Shown here piece after piece: positions 54,464 through 64,000 of a stretch of 64,000 nucleotides of DNA (its first letter is position 1; each line of letters opens with the position of its first letter). The position numbers and the translations under genes are program-made. A model generated the notes under the pieces. It had not been told where the DNA came from. It saw only the letters and a list, made by a program, of their open reading frames with translations, and made no database searches. The DNA is from Mycobacterium genavense ATCC 51234 (GTDB taxonomy: Bacteria; Actinomycetota; Actinomycetes; Mycobacteriales; Mycobacteriaceae), in the NCBI RefSeq assembly GCF_000526915.1, contig NZ_JAGZ01000007.1, positions 62,001 through 126,000 of the forward strand, read 5' to 3'.

Positions 54464-57400
54464 CTAGACCAGACCGAGCAGCCGCAGATCCGAGACGTAC
54501 TTCTCGATCAGCCGTTCCGACAAGTGCGGAATGTCTTCGTCCGCACCGATTTTGGATGCCTGCACCGACGCGCGGAAAACGCCCGTGGGAGCCGGTGCGC
54601 CACGCAGCGGCGCCTCGGGCTTCCGGTAGGCATCGAGCAACGGAAGCACCGAATGCTGACGCTGCTTGTCCGGCAGCGCGCGCAGCGCCGTCTCGAAACG
54701 CCCGAACCATTCGTCGTGATCGTCGATGCGCCGGATGTCGTGGCCGCCGGCGATCAACCAATCCACGAAGACGTCCAGCGAAATGCCGTCGTCGTGCGGG
54801 TTCATCACGTCGAAGGACCGGTACTCCCTGGCCGTCGCCGTCTGCTCGCCCAGCGTGGTGACCGACTCTGCAACGAAGTCGGCGGGCAGACCGTCGTAGT
54901 GCGCCGCGGCGCGGCCTCCCCGCGGGTCGGTTTGATAGAACGACGACGGCGCGATGCCGGTCACCAGCAGGCTGAAGATCAAGCGGGTGAACGCATCCGG
55001 GACATTCAGCTGTCCGGCGTACTGGCTGTGCGCCAGGATCATGTCGGACCGGAACACCGCGGCCGGCAACCCGCACAGGTCGTGTGCCTCGCGCAGCAAT
55101 ACCTCGCCGCCCCACTTGCTGTTCGCGTACCCGTTCGCATAGCTGTCGTCGACAGGGCGTACCGCACTGACGGTGCGGATGTCGCCGTCCTCGGCGAACA
55201 CCGCAGGATCGACCGACATGGCCACCGCGACGGTCGACATGTAGGTCACCGGTTTGATACGCGTCTTGATCGCCGCGCGGATCAACTCGGCGGTGCCCAA
55301 CACGTTGGGGCCGAACAGTTGGTCGTAGGGCAGGACGTGGTTGACCAGCGCCGCCGGGTGCACGACGATGTCCACGTCTTGTGCGAGACGCTCCCAACTC
55401 GCTTGATCCAAGCCAAGATTCGGCTTCGCTATGTCGCCCACTATAACCTCGAGGTGGTCGGCGGCCAGGGTGCGGTAGCGTGCCAGCAGTTGCGGATCGG
55501 TGTCGAAAACCGCTTCCAGCCGTTTGGGGGCGGCCGCGGCATCGGTGCCGCGGACGATGGTGATCAGCTTCCCGCCTCTTTCGACAAGCCGCTCGAGCCA
55601 TTCCAGCGTCAGGAAGCGTCCCAGGTAGCCGTTGGCGCCGGTGAGCAGCACCGTGTGCGGCGTACCGGTGGCATGCGGAAGGTTGGGTGCCTGGGCCAGG
55701 GTCGCGGCATCGATGAACTTGTCGAGGGTCAGCTCGGATGCGTGGACTTCGGTGGCGCCCCGGCCGTGCACGGTCGAGAAGGTGGGCCGCTTGGAGCCGG
55801 AGTTCCGTTGCGATTCCACGTATTCCGCGAGCTGACGCAGGTCGGTCGCCGGGCTGATAATCTGGCCCACCGGCACTTCCACCTCGAAGATGTCCTGCAG
55901 CAGGTTGGAGAAGGTGAGCGCGGACAGCGAGTCGCCGCCCAGGTCGAGGAAGTGGGTGTCGGGCTGCGGCGGGCCACCGGCCAGACCGAGTAGCACCTCG
56001 GCGGCCCGGGTCAGTGTATCGATCGCCGGCCGGTCAATCGCGCCGTCGCGCAACGCGCGCAGTTCGGCGGTTCGGCTGGCGGCGAGTTCGGCGTAGAGCT
56101 CTTCGAGCCGGGCGCTGTAGTGCTCCTTGAGCTTGGGCCGCAACAGCTTTCCGACTCCCGACAGCAGTCCGTTGTCCTCGCTGAACGGCTCGAAGTCCAC
56201 CAGGAAGTCGACGGGCACTTCGTAGGATTGCAGCTCGGCGAGTTTGGCGGTACGGCGCAGGGATTCGCTGAGCGCCGCCTTGAGGCCGTCGGCATCGTCC
56301 GCGAATCGTTGCGCTGCTTCGACAGTCGGAACGACGACGGCCATCAGATACGGCCGTTCGCTGTTGCCGTACACGAAGATCTGCCGGATCAGGGCCGCGC
56401 TGCTGAAGATGGCTTCCAGCCGGGCCACCGCGACGAATTCGCCTTGCGCCAACTTCAATACGTTGTTGCGCCGATCGACGTAGACAAGACGATCCGGTCC
56501 TACCTCGGCCATCACGTCGCCGGTGCGGTAGAAACCGTCCGGGTCAAACGCATTCGCGGTCACGTCGGGACGTTTGAAGTAGCCCTGGAACGCGGTAAGC
56601 GATTTGACCAGCAGCTCGCCGCGCGGATGGGGTTTGTCGGTGTGGAAGTACCCCAATTCGGGCACGTCGATCAGTTTGTAATCGAGGATCGGCGGTCGCG
56701 CCACCACGCCGTCCTTGAACACCATCCCCACCTCGGTCGGGCCGTATCCGTCGAGCACATGCACGTCCAGACACGACTCGATGAAGGTCCTCATCTCCGC
56801 GGCCAGCGGTGCGGTGGTGGAGAAGCTGGTGATCACCCGGCCGCCCAGAAGCTGTTCGCGCAGTTCGGCTTTCGCCTGTGCGTCGGCTTCCTCTGGGTCG
56901 GCGCCCTGGCCGATCAGCCGGTCCACCGCGCTCTGGTAACGCTGGTAGAGCATCTCGACCACCCGAGGCACCATGCCCATTTCGGTAGGGCGCACCAAAT
57001 TCCAGTCGTCGAACAACGTGGACAGGTCACTTTCCGGCACGAAGTAACTGGTGCCGCCCGCCTGGAACGACGACGACAGCGGTATCCGTCCGCCAACGTG
57101 GTTGAGCGGCATGAAGTTGACGTTGAACACCGGTATGTCGGCGAAGTCCGGGTAGAGCTCGTTGGTCCACAGCTTCGAGACCATGCGCTCGGTGTACATC
57201 GCACCCTTGGGCAGCCCGGTGCTGCCCGAGGTGTACATGATCAGGGCCAGCCGCTCATCGGTCTCGCCGGTGTACATCGGCTGCGGCGGCAATGCGGGGC
57301 CCCGCTCGACCAATTCGTCGAAGGTCTCGATGGTCACCGCCATGCCGGCGTCGGCCAGCTTCGCCCGCGCGCTCCAGCTCCTCCCGCTGGTCGTCGACCT

Positions 57401-58028
57401 CGGGTTGGTAGTCGAAGACCACCAGGCGCCGCAATGACGTGCTGCCCAGCACCGCGTCGACGGCGAGGTCCAGATACCCGGCCCCGGTGGCGAGCACCTG
57501 CGGCTCGACTTCGGCGACGATGGGCTGCAACCGCGCGGCCGTCGCGTTGTGCTGCAGCGGTACCGCTACCAGGCCGAGGTAGCCGGCCACCAAGTCGAGG
57601 GTCAAGTACTCCGGGCTGGCGAAACCGAGAGTGGCCAGCACGTCACCCGGAGTCACCGGATCGGCTTCGTCGCGTCGCCACGCCGTGGCGACCGCGCGCA
57701 CGTTCGCCCACAGATCGCGGTAGCTGATGGTGTCGAATCGATGCAGCAGCCTGGTCGTGGTGCGACCGGTCGCGGCATCGGTGGCCAATTCGCGGGCACG
57801 CCATCCCAACGCGGGGCGGTCGGCGTAGCCTTCGGCGAACATCTCCAAGATCTGCGGGAGTCGAAGCCCGGGTTGGCGTGCCGCGGCCTGCAGTGCGAGA
57901 TCCGGCGTGGCGCGCCGGTATTGCTCGTCGCTGGCCTCGACCCGGCGGATGCGTTCGGCGACTCGTTGCCGCGGCGTGACCATTGGAGTTGCGCTGCTGC
58001 CGTTCTCGCGCTTCGCATCAGTAGTCAT
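54464..58028 (-). pseudogene. car: Carboxylic acid reductase, one frameshift in the adenylation domain
   Basis: An about 1190-codon enzyme that turns aromatic and fatty acids into aldehydes. From ATG 58028 the N-terminus reads RVAERIRRVEASDEQYRRAT. Near 57370 the frame changes (expected [10 protein letters not shown]). Then comes the rest: [20 protein letters not shown] (ATP loop) and [10 protein letters not shown]. The carrier motif [12 protein letters not shown] holds the phosphopantetheine Ser. The reductase domain [20 protein letters not shown] includes [14 protein letters not shown] and runs to 54464. Two bases are missing or one is added in a GC-rich run. A restart at ATG 57343 would lack 230 residues. 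Confidence 0.85.
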
Positions 58029-58183
58029 GGCCAGCCTCTCGTTTGGACGACTCCTTAGCGCAACCGACGGCCCGCTGCGAGTCTTCCACCCGATCGTTGT
58101 GACCGTCACCACACGCGCGCTGAGCGCCTCGGCCGGGCGCGGGGACGCGGATTTGCTGGTGGCCGGGCCAACCGCCGCCGCTA

Positions 58184-58939
58184 CTACGCCACGACCTGGA
58201 TGGGGTCGCCCACGTTGACGTTGTTGAAATACCACGCGGCGTTGTCCGGGCTCAGGTTGATGCATCCGTGGCTGACATTGGCGTGGCCCTGCGAGTCCAC
58301 CGACCACGGGGCCGAGTGCACGTAGACGCCGCTCGAGGTGACACGGACGGCGTACTGGGCGGTGATCTTGTAGCCCTCGGGCGAACTGAGCGGGATGCCA
58401 ATGGTCCGCGAGTCCATCACGACGGTGCGTTCCTTCGACATTGCGCTGAAATTGCCGATCGGCGTCGGGCGGCTCGGCTTGCCCATCGAGGCCGGCATGG
58501 TGCGCAGCACCTCGCCGTTGCGGCTGGCGGTGAACGTGTGCCCGGAGATGCTGGCGACGCCGAGGAACGCGTCGCCGGTGTCGAAGCCCGTCGTCAGCTC
58601 CTGCACGCCCACCGAGACGTGGGTGTGCGCAGGCCAATATTGGTTCGGAACCCACTGCACGACATTGTTCGCCGGCCATTCGAAGTGGCCGGTGACGTTG
58701 CTGGGGGAGGCGACGTGAATGGACCGCTCGACGGCGGCTCGGTCCAACACCGGCGCGCTGAATTTCACGACGACCGAGTGCGCAATTCCCACCACCGCGC
58801 CATCGGCCGGCAAAATCGAGGCGATGACCGGGGCTGGTTCCGGTACCGGAACCGCGGCGACCGCCCGGGAGCCGGATCCCAGCACGCCCAAGCCCGTGAT
58901 CGCGACCATAACAAATAGATAACGAACCCCACGACGCAT
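58184..58939 (-). CDS. ldtA: L,D-transpeptidase LdtA
   Basis: 251 residues from ATG 58939, the same length as M. tuberculosis LdtA (Rv0116c). A signal peptide or anchor (YLFVMVAITGLGVLGSG) precedes an Ig-like domain (ILPADGAVVGIAHSVVVKFS) and the YkuD catalytic domain. The catalytic motif is SHGCINL (Cys), with an upstream histidine in YVHSAPWSVDSQGHANVSHG. It forms 3-3 peptidoglycan cross-links in the cell wall. Next to it, convergently, was the carboxylic acid reductase. Confidence 0.93.
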   Translation of the reverse strand: MRRGVRYLFVMVAITGLGVLGSGSRAVAAVPVPEPAPVIASILPADGAVVGIAHSVVVKFSAPVLDRAAVERSIHVASPSNVTGHFEWPANNVVQWVPNQYWPAHTHVSVGVQELTTGFDTGDAFLGVASISGHTFTASRNGEVLRTMPASMGKPSRPTPIGNFSAMSKERTVVMDSRTIGIPLSSPEGYKITAQYAVRVTSSGVYVHSAPWSVDSQGHANVSHGCINLSPDNAAWYFNNVNVGDPIQVVA

Positions 58940-59100
58940 GGCGTCCACCCTTCGAGATGGTGCAATCAACACGACGATATTCTACTGGCAGTCCGATCAT
59001 TGCGGCTTTAGCAAACAATGACACTTCCGCCGGTCGCCACGATAACGATGCGATCACCGGTTGAGTTCGATCCCGTCACGAGCGATTTTAAGGAGCGGGC

Positions 59101-59755
59101 ATGACGCCAGCGGACGACTACGTCCGGCCGCACGCGGCCTCGGCGGCATTGGTCTTGATCGACATGCAGCGCGACTTCCTGGATCTGCCGGGCGGCGATG
59201 CGCCGATGCCGGTTCCGGGTACGGCCGGTGATCGGGGCAATTACCAAGTTGGCGACGGGCTTCCGGCAGCGCGGGCTGCCGATCGTGCATGCGGTTCGGC
59301 TCTATCGGCCGGACGGGTCAAATGTCGACCCGGTTCGGCGGCGGTCCGTCGAGCGAGGGGCGCGCATTGTGCAGCCGGGCAGTCCCGGTTCGCAAATCAC
59401 TGCCGAACTGTTGCCCAAAGTCGTTGAGCTGGACCACGAATTGCTGTTAGGTGGTGGTCTGCAGCACGTCGGTCCCGCCGAGTGGATCATGTACAAGCCG
59501 AGGTGGGGTGCTTTCTACGCCACCACACTTGAACAACATCTGCGTGAAAGCGGCAGCGACACAGTGGTCTTCGCGGGCTGCAACTTCCCGAACTGTCCCA
59601 GGACGTCGATCTACGAGGCGTCCGAACGCGACTTCCGCATCGTGCTGGTGTCCGACGCGATGTCCGGTGTGTACGACCGCGGAATCGACGAGTGCCGCGC
59701 GATCGGCGTCGCGGTTCGCGGCTTGTCCGAGACACTGGATTGGCTGGCCGGCTAG
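59101..59755 (+). pseudogene. Isochorismatase-like cysteine hydrolase, frameshifted
   Basis: ATG 59101 follows AAGGAG. The first frame has SAALVLIDMQRDFLDLPGGD with the triad Asp. Near 59222 it shifts, and the second frame has TGFRQRGLPIVHAVRLYRPD, EWIMYKPRWGAFYATTLEQH (Lys) and FAGCNFPNCPRTSIYEASER (catalytic Cys), ending at 59755. With one base restored it is a normal 217-residue cysteine hydrolase (isochorismatase/nicotinamidase fold). It is divergent from ldtA and 43 bp before oxyS. Confidence 0.82.
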
Positions 59756-59797
59756 CGACGGGCTAACCTCAGGTGCCGCCAGACCGAGGAGGTGCGG

Positions 59798-60730
59798 GTG
59801 CTCTTTCGCCAGCTGGAGTACTTCGTCGCGGTCGCCCAGGAGCGGCACTTCGCCCGGGCCGCCGAGAAGTGCTATGTTTCGCAACCCGCCCTGTCCGCCG
59901 CGATCGCCAAGCTGGAACGGGAACTCAATGTCACGCTGATCAATCGCGGGCACAGCTTCGAAGGCCTCACCCCCGAAGGCGAGCGACTGGTCGTGTGGGC
60001 CAAGCGGATTCTGGCCGAGCACGACGCGTTCAAGGCCGAAGTGGACGCCGTGCGATCGGGGATCACCGGAACGCTTCGGCTGGGCACCGTGCCCACCGCG
60101 TCGACGACGGCGTCATTGGTGCTTTCGGCCTTTTGCTCGGCACATCCCTTGGTCAAGGTGCAGATCAATTCCCGATTGGCCGCCACCGAACTGTACCGGC
60201 GGCTACGGGAATTCGAGCTCGATGCCGCGATCGTGCACGCAGCACCCGACGAGACGGACGACGTGGATCTGGTGCCGCTTTACGCCGAACGCTACGTGCT
60301 GTTGTCGTCGTCGGACATGCTGCCCCCCAGCGCGTCGACGGTGCGGTGGGCGGATGCCGCGCAGCTGCCGCTGGCATTGCTCACCGCCGACATGCGCGAC
60401 CGTCAGATCATCGACGAAGCCTTCGCCGGGCACGGCATCACTGTCACCCCGCAGGTCGAAACCGACTCCGTGGCTTCACTGCTCGCGCAGGTCGCTTCGG
60501 GTAACTGGGCGTGCATCGTTCCACACACCTGGTTGTGGACTTCGCAGCTGGGCGCCGAGATCCGCGCGGTCGAGATGGTCGACCCGGTCGTGACAGCCGA
60601 TATCACGTTGGCCACCAACGCCTCCGGCCCCGGATCGCCGATGGCTCGAGCGCTTGTCGCCGCGGCGCGGGAGCTGTCGCTCGACGAGTTCTTCAACGCC
60701 CAGCTGCGGGGTGTCACGCACCGGCGCTGA
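59798..60730 (+). CDS. oxyS: LysR family regulator OxyS
   Basis: 310 residues, closely matching M. tuberculosis OxyS (Rv0117). The helix-turn-helix region reads FRQLEYFVAVAQERHFARAA, then KCYVSQPALSAAIAKLEREL. The effector domain has RLGTVPTASTTASLVLSAF and PQVETDSVASLLAQVASGNW. GTG 59798 is chosen (GAGGAGG six bases upstream) over GTG 59792. It overlaps the convergent oxcA end by 17 bp. It is linked to oxidative stress in M. tuberculosis; here it may also act on oxcA/fadD7. Confidence 0.92.
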   Translation: MLFRQLEYFVAVAQERHFARAAEKCYVSQPALSAAIAKLERELNVTLINRGHSFEGLTPEGERLVVWAKRILAEHDAFKAEVDAVRSGITGTLRLGTVPTASTTASLVLSAFCSAHPLVKVQINSRLAATELYRRLREFELDAAIVHAAPDETDDVDLVPLYAERYVLLSSSDMLPPSASTVRWADAAQLPLALLTADMRDRQIIDEAFAGHGITVTPQVETDSVASLLAQVASGNWACIVPHTWLWTSQLGAEIRAVEMVDPVVTADITLATNASGPGSPMARALVAAARELSLDEFFNAQLRGVTHRR

Positions 60731-62468
60731 TCGCGGGCTTCCGGTTGACCGCACTGGACGGGTTGAGGCTTGCCAGATGTCCGCTCTCCACCCCGGCGGC
60801 CGGGTCGAGTTCGCAGTCGATCAGCGACGGCTCGCCCGACGCGAGGGCCTCGCTCAGCGCCGACCGCAGCTCGGCCGGGGTGGTGACGTGATATCCCTTG
60901 CCGCCGAATGCCTCTGCGAGTAGCTCGTGCCGTGCGCCGGCGTTGAGCACGGTAGGAGCGGGACGGTCACCGGTGGGCTCTTCGTCACCGCGGTACACCC
61001 CGCCGTTGTTGAGGATGACGACCGTCACCGGTAGCCGGTAGCGGCAGATGGTCTCGATCTCCATGCCGCTGAACCCGAATGCACTGTCCCCTTCGATCGC
61101 GACGACGGGCCGGCCCGTCTCGACGGCGGCGGCGATCGCGTAACCCATGCCGATGCCCATCACACCCCAGGTTCCGGTGTCGAGGCGGTGGCGCGGCAGC
61201 TCCATCTCGATGACGTTGCGGGTCAGGTCCAGCGCGTTGGCCCCCTCGTTGACCAGATAGACATCCGGATGCTGTTGCAGCACTGAGCTAATCGCACTCA
61301 GCGCGTTGTAAAACCGCATCGGGTGCGGATTCTCGGCCAGCCGAGCGCTCATCTTGGCGTCGTTGCGCGCCCGGCGGTCGGCCAGCTCGTCGGTCCATTC
61401 CGTCGGCACGGTGATCGGACGGGTGGCCAGCCCGTCCCGCAACGCGAACATCACCGAGCCGATGTCGCCGGCCAGCGGAGCCACGATGGGCTGGTTGCTG
61501 TCGAACTCCGAGGCCGCGATGTCGATTTGGACGAACTTGGCGTCGGCAGCCCATTGCGGCGACTCCCCATGGCCGAGAAGCCAATTCAGTCGCGCGCCGA
61601 CGAGCAACACCGCGTCGGCGCGGGCGATGGCAAGGGAGCGCGCGGCCGCCACCGACTGGCGATGCGAATCCGGCAGCAGCCCTTTGGCCATCGACATCGG
61701 TAGGAACGGAATCCCGGTGGACTCGACGAAATCGCGGATCACCGCGTCGGCCTGCGCGTAGGCGGCGCCCTTACCGAGCACGATCAGCGGCCGGCGCGCT
61801 CGCGCGAGCACGTCCAGCGCGCGATCGATCGCCTCCGGCGCCGGCAGCTGGCGGGGTACGGGATCGATGACGCGCCAGACACTCTCGGCACCAGCGGCGG
61901 CGTCCATGGCCTGACCCAGCACCATGCCGGGGATGTCGAGGTAGACACCGCCCGGCCGCCCGGAAACGGCGGTACGTATCGCGCGCGCGATCGCGAGGCC
62001 GATGTCCTCGACCCGCTCGACCCGGTAGGCGGCCTTCACGAACGGCCGTGCGGCGTTGAGCTGATCCAGATCTTGGTAATCGCCGCGCTGCAAATCGACC
62101 AGCGCCCGATTGCCCGAACCCGAGATCTGGATCATCGGGAAACAGTTCGTGGTGGCATTGGCCAGTGCGGGCAGGCCGTTCAGAAACCCGGGCCCGGACG
62201 TCGTCAGGCACACGCCGGGGCGGCCGGTGAGAAACCCCGCCGCCGCGGCGGCGTGGCCCGCGGACGTCTCCTGCCGGAAACCGATGTACCGCATGCCGCA
62301 GGCCTGCGCGACCCGGGCCAGGTCGGTGATCGGGATGCCGACGATCCCGTAGATGGTGTCGATGTTGTTGGCCGCCAACGCGTCGACGACGAGGTGGAAG
62401 CCGTCGGTCTGGGCCGCGTCCGCCGACCCGTCCGGCGCAGCGGTGAATGATGCCGACGGTGTGGTCAT
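60714..62468 (-). CDS. oxcA: Oxalyl-CoA decarboxylase
   Basis: 584 residues, homologue of Rv0118c. This thiamine-diphosphate enzyme has the N-terminal Pyr domain (FRQETSAGHAAAAAGFLTGR, catalytic Glu) and the PP domain TPP motif GDSAFGFSGMEIETICRYRL, then VILNN. GVCLTTSGPGFLNGLPALAN is typical of oxalyl-CoA decarboxylase. It converts oxalyl-CoA to formyl-CoA and CO2. ATG 62468 follows GAGGAG; the longer upstream frame is not coding. It is divergent from fadD7. Confidence 0.93.
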   Translation of the reverse strand: MTTPSASFTAAPDGSADAAQTDGFHLVVDALAANNIDTIYGIVGIPITDLARVAQACGMRYIGFRQETSAGHAAAAAGFLTGRPGVCLTTSGPGFLNGLPALANATTNCFPMIQISGSGNRALVDLQRGDYQDLDQLNAARPFVKAAYRVERVEDIGLAIARAIRTAVSGRPGGVYLDIPGMVLGQAMDAAAGAESVWRVIDPVPRQLPAPEAIDRALDVLARARRPLIVLGKGAAYAQADAVIRDFVESTGIPFLPMSMAKGLLPDSHRQSVAAARSLAIARADAVLLVGARLNWLLGHGESPQWAADAKFVQIDIAASEFDSNQPIVAPLAGDIGSVMFALRDGLATRPITVPTEWTDELADRRARNDAKMSARLAENPHPMRFYNALSAISSVLQQHPDVYLVNEGANALDLTRNVIEMELPRHRLDTGTWGVMGIGMGYAIAAAVETGRPVVAIEGDSAFGFSGMEIETICRYRLPVTVVILNNGGVYRGDEEPTGDRPAPTVLNAGARHELLAEAFGGKGYHVTTPAELRSALSEALASGEPSLIDCELDPAAGVESGHLASLNPSSAVNRKPAISAGA

Positions 62469-62588
62469 GTCCGGACTCCTCGAGTAGCCGTGCCTATCGT
62501 CTTCCACTGTGGTCCGGGCCCCGGCCGCTGTCCAAGACCCAGCGACTATGCCGCGATTCACGGTGGTTATCGATCCGGGGCCCACCGC

Positions 62589-62611
62589 ATCGATAGTCGC
62601 CGATTATCGAT
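62589..62611. promoter_or_regulatory. Inverted repeat in the oxcA-fadD7 promoter region
   Basis: ATCGATA (62589-62595) and TATCGAT (62605-62611) are perfect arms around nine bases, and another ATCGAT lies about 20 bp upstream. LysR regulators bind such T-n11-A-like dyads, so OxyS is the obvious candidate. Chance symmetry is possible. Confidence 0.5.
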
Positions 62612-62705
62612 TGTGAGCGAAACGGTATTGGACGCAGAGCGAGGTTTCTCGGCAGAGTGCAATCGGGTGCTGTCACACGTGCGAGAAAGCGGAGGGACTA
62701 CGGCG

Positions 62706-64000
62706 ATGTCTGACTCGATCACCACGGCCACGGAATTGGCCGACGAATCCCCGAGCATCGCCGATCTGGTCGCCGCCGCGGCCATCCGCGAGCCGGAGGC
62801 GACGGCGCTCGTCGCCACCCCGGAGCGCCGGCCGGTCAGCTACGGCGAGCTGGTCCGGCTGGTCGACGACCTGGCCACCCGGCTCGGGGCCGGCGGCCTG
62901 CGGCCGGGAAACCGGATCGCGCTGCGGTCCGGCAGCAACGCCGAATTCGTCGTCGGCTTGTTGGCGGCCTCCCGCGCCGGGCTGATCGCGGTGCCGCTGG
63001 ACCCGGCGCTGCCCGTCGGTGACCAGCGTGCCCGCAGCGCGATGGTCGGCGCGTCGGTGGTGCTCGTCGACGCCGAAGGCGACCAGCAAGAGCCGGGACT
63101 GGCGTGGTGGACCCTCGCGGTGACCGTCGGCGGTGCCGGTGTCCCCTCGTCGGTCAGTCTGGATGCGTCCGTGGCGCCGACGGACGACGTGACGACGCCC
63201 GCCGGCCTGCACGACGACGACGCGATGATCATGTTCACCGGTGGCACTACCGGTACGCCGAAGATGGTCCCGTGGACCCACGCGAACATCGCCAGTTCGG
63301 TGCGGGGCATCATCGGCGCCTACCAGCTGGGCCCGGCGGACGCGACGGTCGCGGTGATGCCGCTTTACCACGGCCACGGTCTTATCGCCGCGCTGCTGTC
63401 GACACTGGCATCCGGCGGGACGGTGCTGTTGCCCGCGCGCGGGAAGTTCTCGGCGCATACCTTCTGGGACGACATCGCCGCCGTCGGGGCCACCTGGTAC
63501 ACCGCGGTCCCGACGATTCACCAGATCCTGTTGGAACGCGCCAAGACCGAGCGGCCGGCCGCCGGACATGCCGGGCTACACTTCATCCGCAGCTGCAGCG
63601 CCCCGCTGACCCCGGAGACGGCCCGGGCGCTGCAAGAAACCTTCGGCGCGACGGTGGTGTGCGCGTTCGGAATGACCGAAGGCACCCACCAAGTCGCCAC
63701 CACGGCCATCGACCAAAGCGAAAACCCAGCCGAGACAACGGGTTTGGTCGGAAAATCGACGGGGCCGCAGATCCGCGTCGTCGGGCCCGACGGTCAAACC
63801 CTGGCGGCCGACGCCGTCGGCGAGGTCTGGCTGCGCGGCCCCACCGTGGTGCGCGGCTACCTCGGCGATCCGTCGATCACCGCCGCGAACTTCACCGACG
63901 GCTGGCTGCGCACCGGTGATCTCGGGTCGCTTTCTCCTGCGGGCGATCTGAGCATTCGCGGCCGGATCAAGGAACTCATCAACCGTGGCGGCGAGAAGAT
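62706..64000 (+). CDS. fadD7: Acyl/oxalate-CoA ligase FadD7 (runs off the right edge)
   Basis: 431 residues seen of about 520. The start ATG 62706 gives SIADLVAAAAIREPEATALV. The AMP-binding P-loop is MIMFTGGTTGTPKMVPWTHA, followed by VAVMPLYHGHGLIAALLSTL, CAFGMTEGTHQVA, RTGDLGSL and RGRIKELINRGGEK at the edge. The pairing with oxcA and similarity to plant and fungal oxalyl-CoA synthetases suggest oxalate as substrate, feeding OxcA. Confidence 0.9.
   Translation, partial: MSDSITTATELADESPSIADLVAAAAIREPEATALVATPERRPVSYGELVRLVDDLATRLGAGGLRPGNRIALRSGSNAEFVVGLLAASRAGLIAVPLDPALPVGDQRARSAMVGASVVLVDAEGDQQEPGLAWWTLAVTVGGAGVPSSVSLDASVAPTDDVTTPAGLHDDDAMIMFTGGTTGTPKMVPWTHANIASSVRGIIGAYQLGPADATVAVMPLYHGHGLIAALLSTLASGGTVLLPARGKFSAHTFWDDIAAVGATWYTAVPTIHQILLERAKTERPAAGHAGLHFIRSCSAPLTPETARALQETFGATVVCAFGMTEGTHQVATTAIDQSENPAETTGLVGKSTGPQIRVVGPDGQTLAADAVGEVWLRGPTVVRGYLGDPSITAANFTDGWLRTGDLGSLSPAGDLSIRGRIKELINRGGEK

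Noticed and set aside
56120..57727. 535-codon plus-strand ORF
   Set aside because: Antisense shadow of the carboxylic acid reductase gene.
1..64000. Insertion sequences, prophage, CRISPR, tRNA or rRNA genes
   Set aside because: No transposase, integrase, repeat-spacer pattern or cloverleaf/rRNA-like sequence was recognised on either strand.

Overview
The window is high-GC actinobacterial DNA and most likely comes from a slow-growing Mycobacterium. A backbone of genes matches the Mycobacterium tuberculosis Rv0103c-Rv0119 neighbourhood in order and in recalled protein sequence: a copper-type P-ATPase at the left edge (ctpB position), Zur-type rpsR/rpmG/rpmB genes, the CobW-like Rv0106, ctpI, the Rv0111 acyltransferase, ldtA, oxyS, oxcA and fadD7. 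Assignments rest on reading the sequence and on remembered family features; no database search was run.

Layout. 0-0.6 kb: start of a copper P-ATPase with copper-box palindromes. 0.6-30.4 kb: an accessory block of small-molecule metabolism, including SRPBCC proteins, short-chain dehydrogenases, two Baeyer-Villiger-type monooxygenases, alcohol dehydrogenases, a FUSC transporter, a MmgE/PrpD protein and an MpaB-like oxygenase. It also carries many TetR, IclR, LysR and CGNR regulators and ends in a LuxE/EhpF-LuxC-like carboxylate-reducing pair. 30.4-32.3 kb: zinc-free ribosomal proteins S18 and L33 with a 5'-truncated L28, divergent from a CobW-like GTPase across a clear Zur box. 32.4-36.3 kb: a dead SDR-FadD operon and a dead lipoprotein. 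36.4-41.3 kb: ctpI. 41.4-47.3 kb: an ECF sigma factor with a SnoaL tail, divergent SDR and DUF899 genes, small hypotheticals and broken ADH/ALDH genes. 47.5-54.5 kb: acyltransferase, O-methyltransferase, then an M-box magnesium riboswitch with a 585-nt leader before an NRAMP-related transporter whose motifs fit a magnesium transporter. 54.5-58 kb: carboxylic acid reductase (frameshifted). 58-64 kb: ldtA, a broken isochorismatase-like hydrolase, oxyS, oxcA and fadD7, the last three forming a plausible oxalate module.

The dominant feature is gene decay. About 23 loci carry single-base frameshifts, nonsense codons or truncations, while long core genes (ctpI, the acyltransferase, the first monooxygenase, oxcA, the NRAMP transporter) are open throughout. 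This looks like ongoing pseudogenisation of accessory functions, although an indel-prone assembly cannot be excluded from sequence alone. Several regulator-operator pairs remain intact beside broken targets.

No tRNA, rRNA, CRISPR array, insertion sequence or phage gene was recognised.
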